This document shows, in pieces, positions 48,680-58,875 of a stretch of DNA of 64,000 nucleotides. Below the pieces are notes generated by a model. It searched no databases. It saw nothing but the letters and a program-made list of their open reading frames with translations, and was not told the DNA's origin. The position numbers and the translations under genes are program-made. The stretch covers positions 58,420,042-58,484,041 of the forward strand of contig CM060734.1 in NCBI GenBank assembly GCA_030704615.1, given 5' to 3'. Each line of letters begins with the position of its first letter. Positions within the stretch are counted from its first letter, which is position 1. This DNA is from Takakia lepidozioides (taxonomy: Eukaryota; Streptophyta; Takakiopsida; Takakiales; Takakiaceae).

Positions 48680-50387
48680 CTTCTTGGCTCGTTGTAGGAT
48701 CCGATCCCTCTCCTTGGCAGTCACAGTGGCTGTCGTGTCTCCAGTGCGGAGATAGTCCAACACAGCTGAATCCTCATGTATATCTTTGGCGCCACCTTGC
48801 TCATTGCTGGCCTCAAGGTCCTCAGACACTTGATCTACAGTTATCCATGTTGCAGGTCCAGCCTGGCCTTCCGCTGCCAAGGTACACAGAAATGCAGATG
48901 CATGCCATCCGGGCACCATCTCCTCATCCATCCCACCATGACCAAACCCGGTCGATGCACAACCTGAAAGTCATACTCTTGAAGGATGAGTGCCCACCGT
49001 GCAAGCTTCCCTGTAAGCTTGTCTGACTCCATCAACCACTTGAGTGGTTGGTGATCCGTGACAAGGGTGAAGAGATTGCCGTATAGATAGCACCTGAAGT
49101 GTGCCACGGCCCACACTGCAGCTAAGCATTCTCCCTCATATGAGTCATACTTAGACTCTGCAACGTTGTTCGAGCGGCTAGCATAAGCCACTACGAACTC
49201 TCTTCCCTCATCATCCACCTGTGTGAGCACCGCTCTAAGCCCCAGCATGCTCCAATCTGTATGCAGCTGAAAAGGACGCCCCCTGATAGGTCGTCTCAAA
49301 TTGGGCGCCGAGGTCAACCTCGCCTTGAGCTCCTGAAAAGCTTGTTCTTGCTCATCTTCCCACTGCCACTCCTGATCCACCTTGGCCTTTGCAATGGTAC
49401 TAAATCCCTTAACAAACCGTCTATAATAGTTTGCTAACCCCATAAAAGCTCGAACTCGGCTCACATCCGTGGGGCGTGGAATCTGTGCAATGGACCCTAC
49501 CTTAGTCTGCTATACCCCCAATCCTCCAGGATATATCATGTGACCCAGATACTCAATTTGGTTGTGGAAAAACTTGCACTTCCCCGGATGTAACTTCAAT
49601 CCGTGCGCCCTGAAGCGCTCAAATACCACCTGAAGGTGTCTCTCATGCTCCTCCACTATAGCACTAAAGATGATGATGTCATCTATGTAGCACCGAGCAA
49701 ACTCCACCCCTGCTAGAATCCTGTCCATAACTCTCTGAAACTCTGCATGAGCGTTCTTAAGCCCAAATGGTAAGAATCGCCACTGGTATAGGCAATCATT
49801 CCCATGCTCATTGATCCCCCATAATGCCGTCTTCTGCTTATCCGCCTCCTTAATCAGCAACTGGTGATATCCGGATCATAAATCCAAAGTGCTAAAGACC
49901 TTGGCATGCCCAATGGCATCAAAGATCTCCTCTGGTGTCGGCATGGCATACCTATCGGACTTGGTCTGACGATTTACAGGCCGGTAATCACCGCACATAC
50001 GTCTCTCCGTCCAATTACCATAGACATCCTTCTTGGCTGGCATCACTGTGGCTGAAGCATACTCTCCCCCAGATAGCTCCACCAAACAGCCTCCCAAAGG
50101 TCCTGAGTTCTCATCTGAATCAAGAACCTCTCCATGTCACGGTATCTATAGGGTCTCCGAAAGATTGGCGTGTCAGTAGCCAATTCAATGCGAATCTCTT
50201 GACCATTCAGTGCTCCTAAGTCCTTCAAACTAAAGGCAAAGCAGTTCCTGTAAGCCCTCAAGAACCGCCGTATACGTTGTCTCTCTCCTCCGGTGACTAT
50301 GGGTCCAACATCAGGCTCCTAGTTGTCCTCCGTGACTACAACCTTGAGTCCAGCAGGCTTAGAGGTAGAAGACGCGTCCCGTGGTTG
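48680..50387 (-). pseudogene. Family A reverse transcriptase and RNase H (minus copy)
   Basis: RT: FRRPYRYRDMERFLIQMRTQ, MCGDYRPVN, MPTPEEIFDAIGHAKVFSTL, YQWRFLPFGLKNA, the active site CYIDDIIIFS, and LHPGKCKFFHNQIEYLGH. RNase H: PFQLHTDWSMLGLRAVLTQ, SKYDSYEGECLAAVWAVAHF, LVTDHQPLKWLM. Stops lie at 50319-50321 (Trp codon in the other copy), 49876-49878 (CGA to TGA) and 49510-49512. A frameshift occurs near 50,090 and another near 48,950. The start follows the UAG at 50388-50390. Confidence 0.87.
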
Positions 50388-50390
50388 CTA
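50382..50390 (-). promoter_or_regulatory. Candidate stop-readthrough signal, minus copy
   Basis: On the minus strand the frame reads GCA TAG CAA CCA CGG between the methyltransferase tail and RT. UAG CAA CCA fits the tobamovirus-type readthrough consensus UAG-CAR-YYA. The same nine bases occupy the same place in the plus copy (62982-62990). Confidence 0.55.
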
Positions 50391-51700
50391 TGCTGCAACC
50401 TCTTGAGCAGTGACCACTCCCTCCTCTGTCAGTGACAATGTCTCATCCTGCCCCATCATCCCATCCTTGAGGACCTCCTCAACCCGAGAAAAATCCCCAA
50501 CCTCATCCATCACGGCCGCCTTGGCTGCCAACTCCTTTTGAACCTCGAGCACCTCCCACGTGTGCCATGGATGCGGCCTGCATCTCGTGGTCCTCACCTA
50601 TTCGCCCCCACTCGCTGCCTATACCGTCTCGGTAGGCAAGGAGACCATCAAGAGAAGTGTACTTCGTACTGAGCGCTGCTCAGCCATAGCCAAGCTGATA
50701 ATCCAGGTCAAGCAATTGAGATCCATTGCTTGCCCCAACATCTGACGACGTGATGCCTCAGAAAGAGATGGCACCGCCATGGTACCAGTGGTAAAACCCA
50801 CCGCCCGCTCGCGCTGGTCAGCATTGGGCTCCACTAATTGGTGCAACTGGCTATCCCACAAGAGGCCAGGTCCACCATAAAAGCATGGGATCCTGGAAAA
50901 CTGAGCAGTGTAGGCGGCTCTTGGGTGACCCACCTTATTGACCACTGCCAAAGGTGATCGGTCATCGTGTCTCACACGCTGAGACTGTCTCCCTATGTCC
51001 AAAATGCTATCCACCGTCAGGTGTGGTGGCCGCTGCACCCCATCAAATGCACGTTTGAGCAGTGCAGGTGGCATCAAGTTGGTCCACCATAATCGTGGGC
51101 GATGAGCCCGTGACCCCACTGCAGCTGCATCCAGCAACACTGCTAACCCAAGCCAAGACCGCACTTGATGCACACTGGCCATCACCTTGGCCCGAGAATC
51201 ACCCATCAATGGCATTATCCAAGATATATATTGGAGAGTCTGTCTGATGAAGTTGTAAATAGCGTAGGACCCTCAACATTTCCCAAAACAGGCGTGATCT
51301 TGAGTCGTGTAACCCATTGTCATGCCCGGCTGATGAATGCCCTTGGCAAGGCCAACCTGCCACTACCAAGTGAATAGGGTCAACCCGCTCCAAACCATGC
51401 GCCCCCCGCAAAGAGATGTCTGTTGGCAATGCTTGTTGGTATCCACGAACTGCAGACACTGGTAACAAATCATGGTACTGCTGCACCAATTGAGCAACAT
51501 GGTGCAGTGAGACGCGTCGTGTAGTCTCATCCCTCTCCACATACAGGTAACGTCGAACTCGTACACATGCCTGCAGCACTGCAGCCAATCCAGTGCTGAT
51601 CCCGCCAAACAAGTCCAGAAGGCATATGCCTTCATCCGGGCACTACCACACAAGAGGTGTGGTGTCCAATGGCGACAACTGAGGTGGTCCTGGTGCAATC
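50391..51700 (-). pseudogene. DNMT3-like cytosine-5 DNA methyltransferase domain in family A (minus copy)
   Basis: C5-methyltransferases move a methyl group from S-adenosylmethionine to cytosine. Motif I: CLLDLFGGISTGLAAVLQ; motif II: YLYVERDE; motif IV: VVAGWPCQGHSSAG, catalytic Cys codon at 51346-51348; then RLFWEMLRVLRYLQ. Motif VI reads YILDNAIDG, with Asp where ENV has Glu. Motif VIII: VGSRAHRPRLWWTNL; motifs IX-X: ERERAVGF and EASRRQMLGQAMDLNCLTWI. The SRAHRPRLWW block and a single uninterrupted domain fit DNMT3/DRM relatives better than MET1. The frame breaks right after motif VI, near 51,205. The domain lies between protease and RT, a place where Gypsy elements normally have nothing. 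Confidence 0.85.
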
Positions 51701-52026
51701 ACCGCACTCTCCTCTTCTCCTGACGATATGAAGGCCTCTACTCAGGCTTGTTGCACCTATCTATCAGCAGCCTGCTGCAAATCCCTGCTTGTACCCCATA
51801 ATGGAATGTGAGCAACCATGGCAGGCAACTCCGTCATACCATGCATGTCATCCTACTCTGCTGGAGGTGGCACATCCTCTGCATGGGCATTGCCCTCCAG
51901 TAACTCTCCAGGCCAACTAACTGCAGCTGTGAAGGCTGCTAGTGTTGGCATCTTGCCCCGTTGGGCAGCAGCAACACCCCCAATGAACGTCACAGGGAGC
52001 TGTACATAACGACCATCCCCTGACTG

Positions 52027-54591
52027 CTATCCAGGCCTGTAGGATGCTGACTCCTCCCAAAAATCCAGGATGAAGCCCATGGGATACAACACTGCCCCAC
52101 CAACGAAGACATCGTAAGAGACCGCATCTGTCACAATGGCCTTGGCTCCCATCATTGAGCCATCTATAGGATGATCCGGCTGTAGTCTAATGGCCAACTC
52201 ACGCCGTGTCATGCCCCGAGCCTGCTCTGATCCTCCCAGAGATGTCTGTATCTGGAAAGGACAAGGCTCCATATCCGCCTCCATGAGGCCCAAACCTGCA
52301 ATAGTATCTCTGCCCAACATCAGTGGCTGAGCTCCCGAGTCCAGCAAGACCCGCAGTGGCCGGTACCTCTTGCCTGCCGGTCCACTCAAAGAGAAAATGT
52401 CATCCTGGTTGTCTAACAAGACAACTCCATGTGTCACCATGGCGCGGTCAAAGGCTGGCCTAGCTGGTAGCTCCGTCAACCTGGCAGCTGCAGCTTGCCA
52501 TGGCGCAGCCGTGGCAGTCTTGACCCTCAAATCCGAGGATTCCTCTGCCACTACACCTTCCACCAACTCTGTAGAAGATGAAGTGACCTCCCCACTCTCG
52601 CAGAGTGTTGCTGCTAGTCTGAACACTACAGCTGGTCTTACCCCCGGTGTCGCGATCATGGTTGCCGAGAACAGTGGGGCTTGACACACAGAGGTGGCTG
52701 CCCCCAACAACACGCTGGCTGTACTAGCCTTGGCAGCAGGTGTCAGTGCTGCATGTGTAGCTCTCCCCAATGGCACAATAACGGCCTCTGTATCTTTCGG
52801 GCGAGAACTAGGTGCCATGGATGTCGTCGACACTATCTTCCCCAAGATGAATGATTGAGGTAACCTAGCCTGACGGCTTGCCTCCCCACGCTGTGGATCT
52901 AACTCCACCTCTGCACCTCGTGGCTCAGGAACTCGTGCTGCTCCTCGAGTGACGGCTGCAGCAGACTCCACCTGCACTAGTGGTAGTACTGCCCCACACA
53001 TAAATCCCATGTCTCTCATGTCTCCTCCGTCAGGATGACGCTGCTGAGGAGGAACAGGAGGTGGACCCTCAGGTCTTGGAGCTGGTACCACCTGAGCTGT
53101 GGCCATGGTAGCAAGCCTTTGCTCTTGTTGTTGAAGCCGGTTGGCCATGCCTTGGTCAACGCCCTGACCTCCACGTCCTTGGCCATACTGTGCTTGCCCT
53201 CGTCCCACACCTCGTGCCTGATCACCTCGTCCTCTCTGAGGTGCTCCAGCTCGCCCTCGGCCACCATTGTTCCCTTGGAATTGGCCTTGCCGCAACTCAG
53301 GGTGCAAGTCATAACAATGGGCATCTCGATGCCCATACTTGCCACAATGCCCACACTGCAACTGTGCAAGCTGTGCTTGTGCCGGCCTTTTGCCACTCTC
53401 TGGGCAATCTTTCTTGACATGGGGTCCTCCACATGTCCAACATATCACCCCTGGTTGATGTTGGCTTGCAAAAGATGCTACTGGCCTCTGTACCTGAGGT
53501 CCCCTGTAAGCTCCATGGAATTTGGGTTGGGAAACCTTGCCCCCTTGACCACGCTGTTGGGCAGACCCTTGTGCCTATTGGCTGGCAATTGCGCCTCGTG
53601 CAGGCATGTCCTTGCCAAATCCAATGGTAACAACTCGCTCCTCCACCATGTTGAGCTCAATCCGCTCAGCCAGCAGAAACACATCTGCTAATGTGGGTTG
53701 GGCTGCTTGTTATAGGGTTGCATCCCGCACCCTTCTCCTGAGCTCTTTGTCCAAAATTCCATACCAGAACTGGACTGCCTGAGCTTCAGTAACCCCTTGG
53801 GTCACACTTATCAAGCGCCTCATACGAGTGTAGGCCTCTCGCAAGCTCTCACTGGATTTGCGCTGGAAGTCTTGCAAACTTCGCAGCTTCTCTATCCGTA
53901 CACCTTGGTAGTTCGTCCACAACTCCTGGAAGAACTCCACCACCGGGTTGAATCTAGGCACATGTGTTGTAGTCATGGCAGGAGGAGTAGTAGCACCTTT
54001 TGAACTGGTACCACCTGCAGAAGTACCGGCACTACTTATTCCACTACTAATGCTGGCAGTGGGAGATATTGGTGCTGATGCAGCTACTGGTCGCGTCGTG
54101 CCTCGAGTAATGGAGACGTAGTCACGTAACCAATACATCCTCCACTCCTCAATCTTTGTTTCATGTCCTCGCCTGTGGTAATCGTCCATAGGCGGGCCTT
54201 CCAAATGCTGGAACAGTCTCTTCCACGCCATGAATGGGGTGAACAGCTGTGGATTGCGCATCTGCTGCAAATCACACGAGCTGTCGAACTCCTGGATAAA
54301 GTTGTCCAGCTCGATTGTGCCCATAGCTCCACAGTACCTACAAGGCCCCTTGGTAGCTCCATACATCTCCTCCATGTCATCCCACAACAATGGCGAATGA
54401 AACTGCACATCTGTTGATGAAGCCTCCAAGTTTGTGTCTGACTCTGCACTAGTTGAGGGTGGAGGTGAAGGTGGTCTGAAACGAACACCTTGTCTAGTGA
54501 ACCTACTCTCACTGCTATTGCATGTAGCCGTACTCCCCTCAAAACCCTTGGGTAACTCCGTGATGACACTCACAACCCGCATCTCCCCCAC
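52027..54591 (-). pseudogene. Family A Gag, zinc knuckles and protease (minus copy)
   Basis: Starts MGEMRVVSVITELPK. Gag shows FTPFMAWKRLFQHLEGPPMD, EWRMYWLRDYVSITRG and FNPVVEFFQELWTNYQGVRI. A TAA at 53710-53712 interrupts the frame. Two zinc knuckles follow (CWTCGGPHVKKDC, CGHCGKYGHRDAHC), then a Gly/Arg/Gln-rich basic stretch. A long Ala-rich linker leads to the retropepsin site LRVLLDSGAQPLMLGRDTI and a C-terminal SYDVFVGGAVLYPMGF. The stop at 52027-52029 is TAG where the plus copy has TGG. Gag, protease and the first part of the methyltransferase are all in one frame. Confidence 0.85.
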
Positions 54592-55258
54592 GTGACACTA
54601 TAAGGCTCTAGTACTAATTCTAATAGTGACACGGGTGAGCACCTATTGCGGATTAAGGGTCATATCCCAGTGGCTAAGGGCACCTGCACCTGCATCCACC
54701 GCAAGAACTCTTATGGTTGGCTGGTCATCAACCCAGCCTCACCATAGAAGAAACACTGGTGGTCTTGCTGGTCATCACTCCAGCCTCACCACCGACAGCA
54801 TACTCTAGGATTGACCGATGATCAAATCCGGCCTAATCCCTATGAAAGCAAGCGCCCACACAAAACCAACATGGCGCACAGTCAAGCATGTAGGTGTGGG
54901 GGGGATCCAAACACAAGAAACCAAAACATCAACACCCCCACACCAAAATCCCTCCACAATGCTACTCCTGCAGAATACCCCAGCCCAAAAACCCCGGACT
55001 GACTGGCCTCCACCAACAGAGGCTTTGGCAACTACAAGTACAAAGTAATGAAAATAGTAAAGAGATGGAGGGGAAGAATAGAGGTCCGACCAAGCAAGAT
55101 CTAATTCTGATCTATGCTATCAACTGTCAGACTTCTCTCAAAGTGCCTCGCTTGGCATGATGGTAAGTTGTGGGAGGTATATCTATATCCAGAAACCTGC
55201 CACTAACTTTATCCCAAGCTACAGTAGCTCGCTCTGACCAACCCTCCTCCTCTCTCTG
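54592..55258 (-). other. Family A leader, minus copy
   Basis: Non-coding leader between the short leader ORF and Gag. It contains two imperfect direct repeats (ggctggtcatcaacccagcctcacca and gctggtcatcactccagcctcacca, about 54718-54790). No CACAGCC array is present, unlike the plus copy. Confidence 0.45.
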
Positions 55259-55705
55259 CTAGGTAGAGACAAAACAATACTCCTCTATCTCCCGCTCACT
55301 GAATACTACAGAAAATAAAGGTAGGGTCTGACAGTCTCTCAACTCGAAAGCTTTGAGACGGTTGCGGGTGTCCTTGTTGCAAATGACTGCATCTCCTTCA
55401 AGCAGAACAAACTGTTTGTTGCTAATGAACCCCCATTCGTGGTTGCCTCGTGCAGAGCGTGTCCGACTGCAACCACGTCTGATTGCAAAAACTTGTGCAG
55501 CTCCTGCTCCTCTGCTCCAGTACACCACGGCCTTGTGGCTGAACACCTTGGTCCCCGGGGCTGTCTTTGGCTGTGTTCCAAGCCTAGCTTCCACCCACTT
55601 TGGTATTTCACCTACAGCTGCAAAACTGCCCAGAAACACATTATCAGACATGTGATTGTGTTGTATTGAATGTTTCTGTGTCAACAGTGTGATTTTAGTT
55701 TTCAA
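55259..55705 (-). CDS. Unrecognised 148-codon leader ORF upstream of Gag
   Basis: Open from an ATG at 55703-55705 to a stop at 55259. The first 18 codons come from inverted LTR sequence; the more plausible start is the internal ATG at about 55649-55651 (MSDNVFLGSFAAVGEIPKWV). The product looks like a small globular domain with HEWGFISNKQFVLLEGDAVI and FELRDCQTLPLFSVVFSE. I know no matching family; it could be a short accessory ORF of family A or a captured fragment. The plus copy has no equivalent in its leader. Confidence 0.35.
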   Translation of the reverse strand: MKTKITLLTQKHSIQHNHMSDNVFLGSFAAVGEIPKWVEARLGTQPKTAPGTKVFSHKAVVYWSRGAGAAQVFAIRRGCSRTRSARGNHEWGFISNKQFVLLEGDAVICNKDTRNRLKAFELRDCQTLPLFSVVFSEREIEEYCFVST

Positions 55706-55876
55706 TCACTCAAGAGAGATGAGCCGCACGACTGATGCTCTCGTGAAGATAAGATGGTTCAGGTGTCAAGCTAAACTTGACACCTGACTTAACACTTGAA
55801 CTAAATCCAAGTGTTAAATACAAATAACTAGATTTATTCTAGTTAGTTTCACACTGTGTTTATTTAACTTGACAAC
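55650..55876 (-). repeat. 5' LTR remnant of family A minus copy, with inverted end
   Basis: 55710-55876 matches 35105-35270 in the same orientation. 55650-55708 matches 34920-34977 in the opposite orientation. So the LTR end is flipped and the middle is deleted, and the first part (the 35274-35357 segment) is missing too. Confidence 0.65.
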
Positions 55877-56620
55877 CTAATGTAGAACTACCTACTAGCT
55901 GAGAGCAAAACACTTTTGAGTCTTCACAAGGTCTCACAATGCTTATGGTATTTATACCTTGAATTCCATTCTCAAGGCTAGTTTTCTAGTATACTCTAGA
56001 ACAATAATTCATGATAGATAGTAAATATCAGAATATTTCAGTAACATGTTAGTTTTAGGAGATGCAAATAATAGTACTGTAGTAGATAGAAAGGTCAAGA
56101 ATATTGGTATGGCCAAGAATGCGTTAATTTCTTTGATTGCTCTGCATGTATTGTGCATATTAAAATCGGAGGGTCTGTCTAATTTCGACATCTGCAACAA
56201 CTTTGGTAGGTTTGGCTACCCAGCTACCCTGATACATGCATGTCGTATCTCTTGAGTCTTGCATTAACTACTCCACATATAGACAGTCCACAGTCCATGG
56301 CACTCTGAGAAAAATAGAATCCACAATAATGGCCGTAGATGACGACTCACACTAGTTAAGATTCCATTAACCCTTAAGTTCCCAAGCGACCTGAATCGGA
56401 TCACTTTGAATTTACAGTTCGACCAAATTTTTGCAGATCTAATCTAATGGGCCCCACTCCTGAAGCTTTAATGACAAGGAGATTTGTCTTGAGTATGATG
56501 TGTCAAGTTATTTTACCACTAGTGTGAAACTAGCTAGGGATATTTACTTGAAAGTTTTCGTAGGCCCTAAACGCTCATCCGTATTTGTTTGTCACTGATA
56601 TGTTTGCTTACCCGCTAGCT
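55877..56620. other. Spacer between the two family A elements
   Basis: AT-rich with short open frames and no gene recognised. It is all that separates the 5' ends of the two divergently oriented elements. Confidence 0.4.
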
Positions 56621-57090
56621 TTTACATATTGACATTTGGGATTGGCCCAAGTGTCAATCCAGGGGTCAAGGCAGATTTAGGCCCTGGAGTGGTTATCTTC
56701 ACGGTAAGCGCAGGAGGCTCATCTTTCTCGAGTTGAGCCTCACCGCGCCTAGCTATGGCGCCGTAGTGTGGATTCCCCATGGCGTGGGGTGCACTTGGCT
56801 TGACTTGTATTTGAGTGATGAGGTTATATATGCATGAGTTTATGCTTCAGCTTTGTGAGTTCGCATGAGCTTGTGCTTGTATTCTTCTTCTTTATCACTC
56901 GAGAAAGATGAGCTCGTATCTGTGAGTGCCAGATACGAGTTAGTTGTAGCACTTGTGGTTTTTGCTTGAGAATGAGAGAAACCAAGTTGTTATGCAAGGA
57001 GCACCGTGGAGCTCTTGGTTGTTAGAAGCGGAGGCGATGTGGGTTACGGGGTGGTAGACCTTGGCATTCGATCTTCAGCTTCAGAGATGA

Positions 57091-57925
57091 AAGCACCATG
57101 CTGCAGGTAATTCCAGAGCACCTTGATGGTTTCAGATTGTGTACATGCATGAGCAAGCACGATTGGGAAGAGGACCAGTCAAGAGCAGGTTATAGTGGCT
57201 TTGGTGGCAAAGCTGAAAACTGGACTTGGGAATGTGAGCTTTCATTGTGTGAAGGATTGCAAGACCAAGCGAAAGGGCTGATTTGGCTTGGGGCAAATCA
57301 GTGCACTTTGTGGAGTATGTTGAGAGTGGGTTTCAATCTCGAGCTTCAGCATTGAGAGGGCTCTTGTCATGGCAAGAGCAGGGCTGGAACAGGAGCTAAG
57401 AGGTGCGGCAAGGCCATGGAATGTGCACCTAGGGTTTCAGAGCTTGGAAGAAAAGTTCTTGCACCACAAGAGGAGTGTCTTGTGGCTAGAAATGTAAGCC
57501 TTAGGGTTTCAGGAGCTTGGCAAGGGCTGTGGAGTGCTTAGTCTTGTCTTAGAGAGCATCAAGGAGCCAAGCAGCAGGTGTAGGGGGCTGGAATAGGCTC
57601 TAAGACAGTTGCTATGGCCAAGGAGAGTGCTTGAATGAGTGCTCACAAGGGCTGGGAACCAGCAGGGCTTGGTTGTTTGCCATTGAGTTTAGTGGCGTGT
57701 TTGGGGAGGCTAAGTGAGAAAGAAGGTTTGGTTTGTGGCAACCACCTCATGGCTTAGGGCTACTATGGTGGTGTGTGGGAGCCGAAAGAGCAAGAATACA
57801 TTGCCGATTTCCTCACAGCCACCATAGCTCGGTGGAAAGAAGCCTAGAGTCCAAGAGACACAAACCCTAGCTTGGCGTGGCTAAACCCCTTGGAGAAATG
57901 GCTAAAACTGCCAGAGCGGCCATGG
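57091..57925 (+). other. Plus-copy leader without clear ORF
   Basis: GC-moderate, G-rich sequence with repeated phrases (gggtttcagagcttgg, agggtttcaggagcttgg). It probably belongs to the LTR end and leader of the plus copy. A primer site could not be pinned down. Confidence 0.35.
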
Positions 57926-57929
57926 ATGG

Positions 57930-58665
57930 GGCTGTGACGGGCTGTCCCTGTGGCCTTGGGGGTTGTGACGGGCTGTGAGGGGTTGTGCCGGGCTGCGCCG
58001 GTGGCCTTCAGGGCTGTGACGGGCTGTGTCGGGCTGCGCCGGTGGCCTTCGGGGCTGTGACGGGCTGTGAGGGCCTGTGATGGGCTGCGGCCCTGGCCTT
58101 TGGGGCTGTGACGGGCTGTGAGAGGCTATGATAGGCTGTGCCCATGGCCTTTGGGGCTGTGATGGGCTGTGACAGGCCGTGCCTGAGGCCTTTGGGGCTG
58201 TGACAGGCTACACCCGTGGCCTTTGGGGCTGTGATGGGCTGTGAGGGGCTGTGACAGGCCGTGCCTAAGGCCTTTGGGGCTGTGACGGGCTGTGACAGGC
58301 CGTGCCTGAGGCCTTGGGGCCGTGACGGACTGTGAGGGGCTGTGTCAGGCCGTGCCTGAGGCCTTGGGGGCTGTGAGGGGCTGTGGCGAGCTGTGACGGG
58401 CTGTGAGGGGCTGTCACAGGCTGTGCCCAGTGGCCTGTGGGGCTGTGACGGGCTGTGGCGGGCTGTGCCCTGTGGCCTGTGGGGCTGTGACGGGCTGTGA
58501 CAGGCTGTGGCAAGCTGTGACGGGCGATGAGGGGTTGTGACAGGCTGTGCCCAGTGGCCTGTGGGACTGTGACGGCTGTGACCAGTGAGCTGTGTGGGCC
58601 TGTGCTGGTCTGTGGTGGTCCGTGTTGACCTGTGGACGGCCTGTGCTGACTCGTGGAGGCACTGG
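57930..58665 (+). repeat. GGCTGTG (CACAGCC complement) array
   Basis: Over 700 bases of ggctgtgacg / ggctgtgagg / aggccgtgcc units at 10-11 base spacing, nested in larger units ending cctttggggctgtgac. The heptamer is the complement of the CACAGCC core in family B. Antisense frames here (Ser-Gln-Pro-rich) are repeat artefacts. Confidence 0.85.
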
Positions 58666-58875
58666 TGGACTGCCTAAGGACTGGCATGTGGTCTTGAAGG
58701 CCGAATTTTGACGCTCGTGGAGGGCGGTTTGAGGAGTATCTTCATGATATTCCCATGGTCATGCAAGTACAGGTGTAGGCTATGTTAGGAACTTAGTATT
58801 CCAAACCATAAGCCGCAACAGGTTCTCTACCCGGTTACCTTGTGGAGAGGGGGTTAGGGACATGTTCATGACCGG

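Larger units (their letters stand above)
34920..55876 (-). mobile_element. Family A Ty3/Gypsy element with DNA methyltransferase and PHD finger, minus copy
   Basis: Read on the minus strand: degraded 5' LTR (55876-55650), leader with a short ORF, Gag and zinc knuckles, protease, DNMT3-like methyltransferase, UAG, RT, RNase H, integrase, PHD finger, polypurine tract and 3' LTR. The integrase is split by the family B element at 36174-47889, so the element proper is about 9.2 kb. The domain order PR-RT-RH-IN is that of Ty3/Gypsy. It has at least ten nonsense codons and three or more frameshifts, so it is not expressed as such. The parts are given as separate entries. Confidence 0.85.

Noticed and set aside
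57930-58687. Ser-Gln-Pro-rich proteins from open frames on the minus strand
   Set aside because: They are translations of the GGCTGTG array; the repeat has no stop in those frames and shows no other coding sign.
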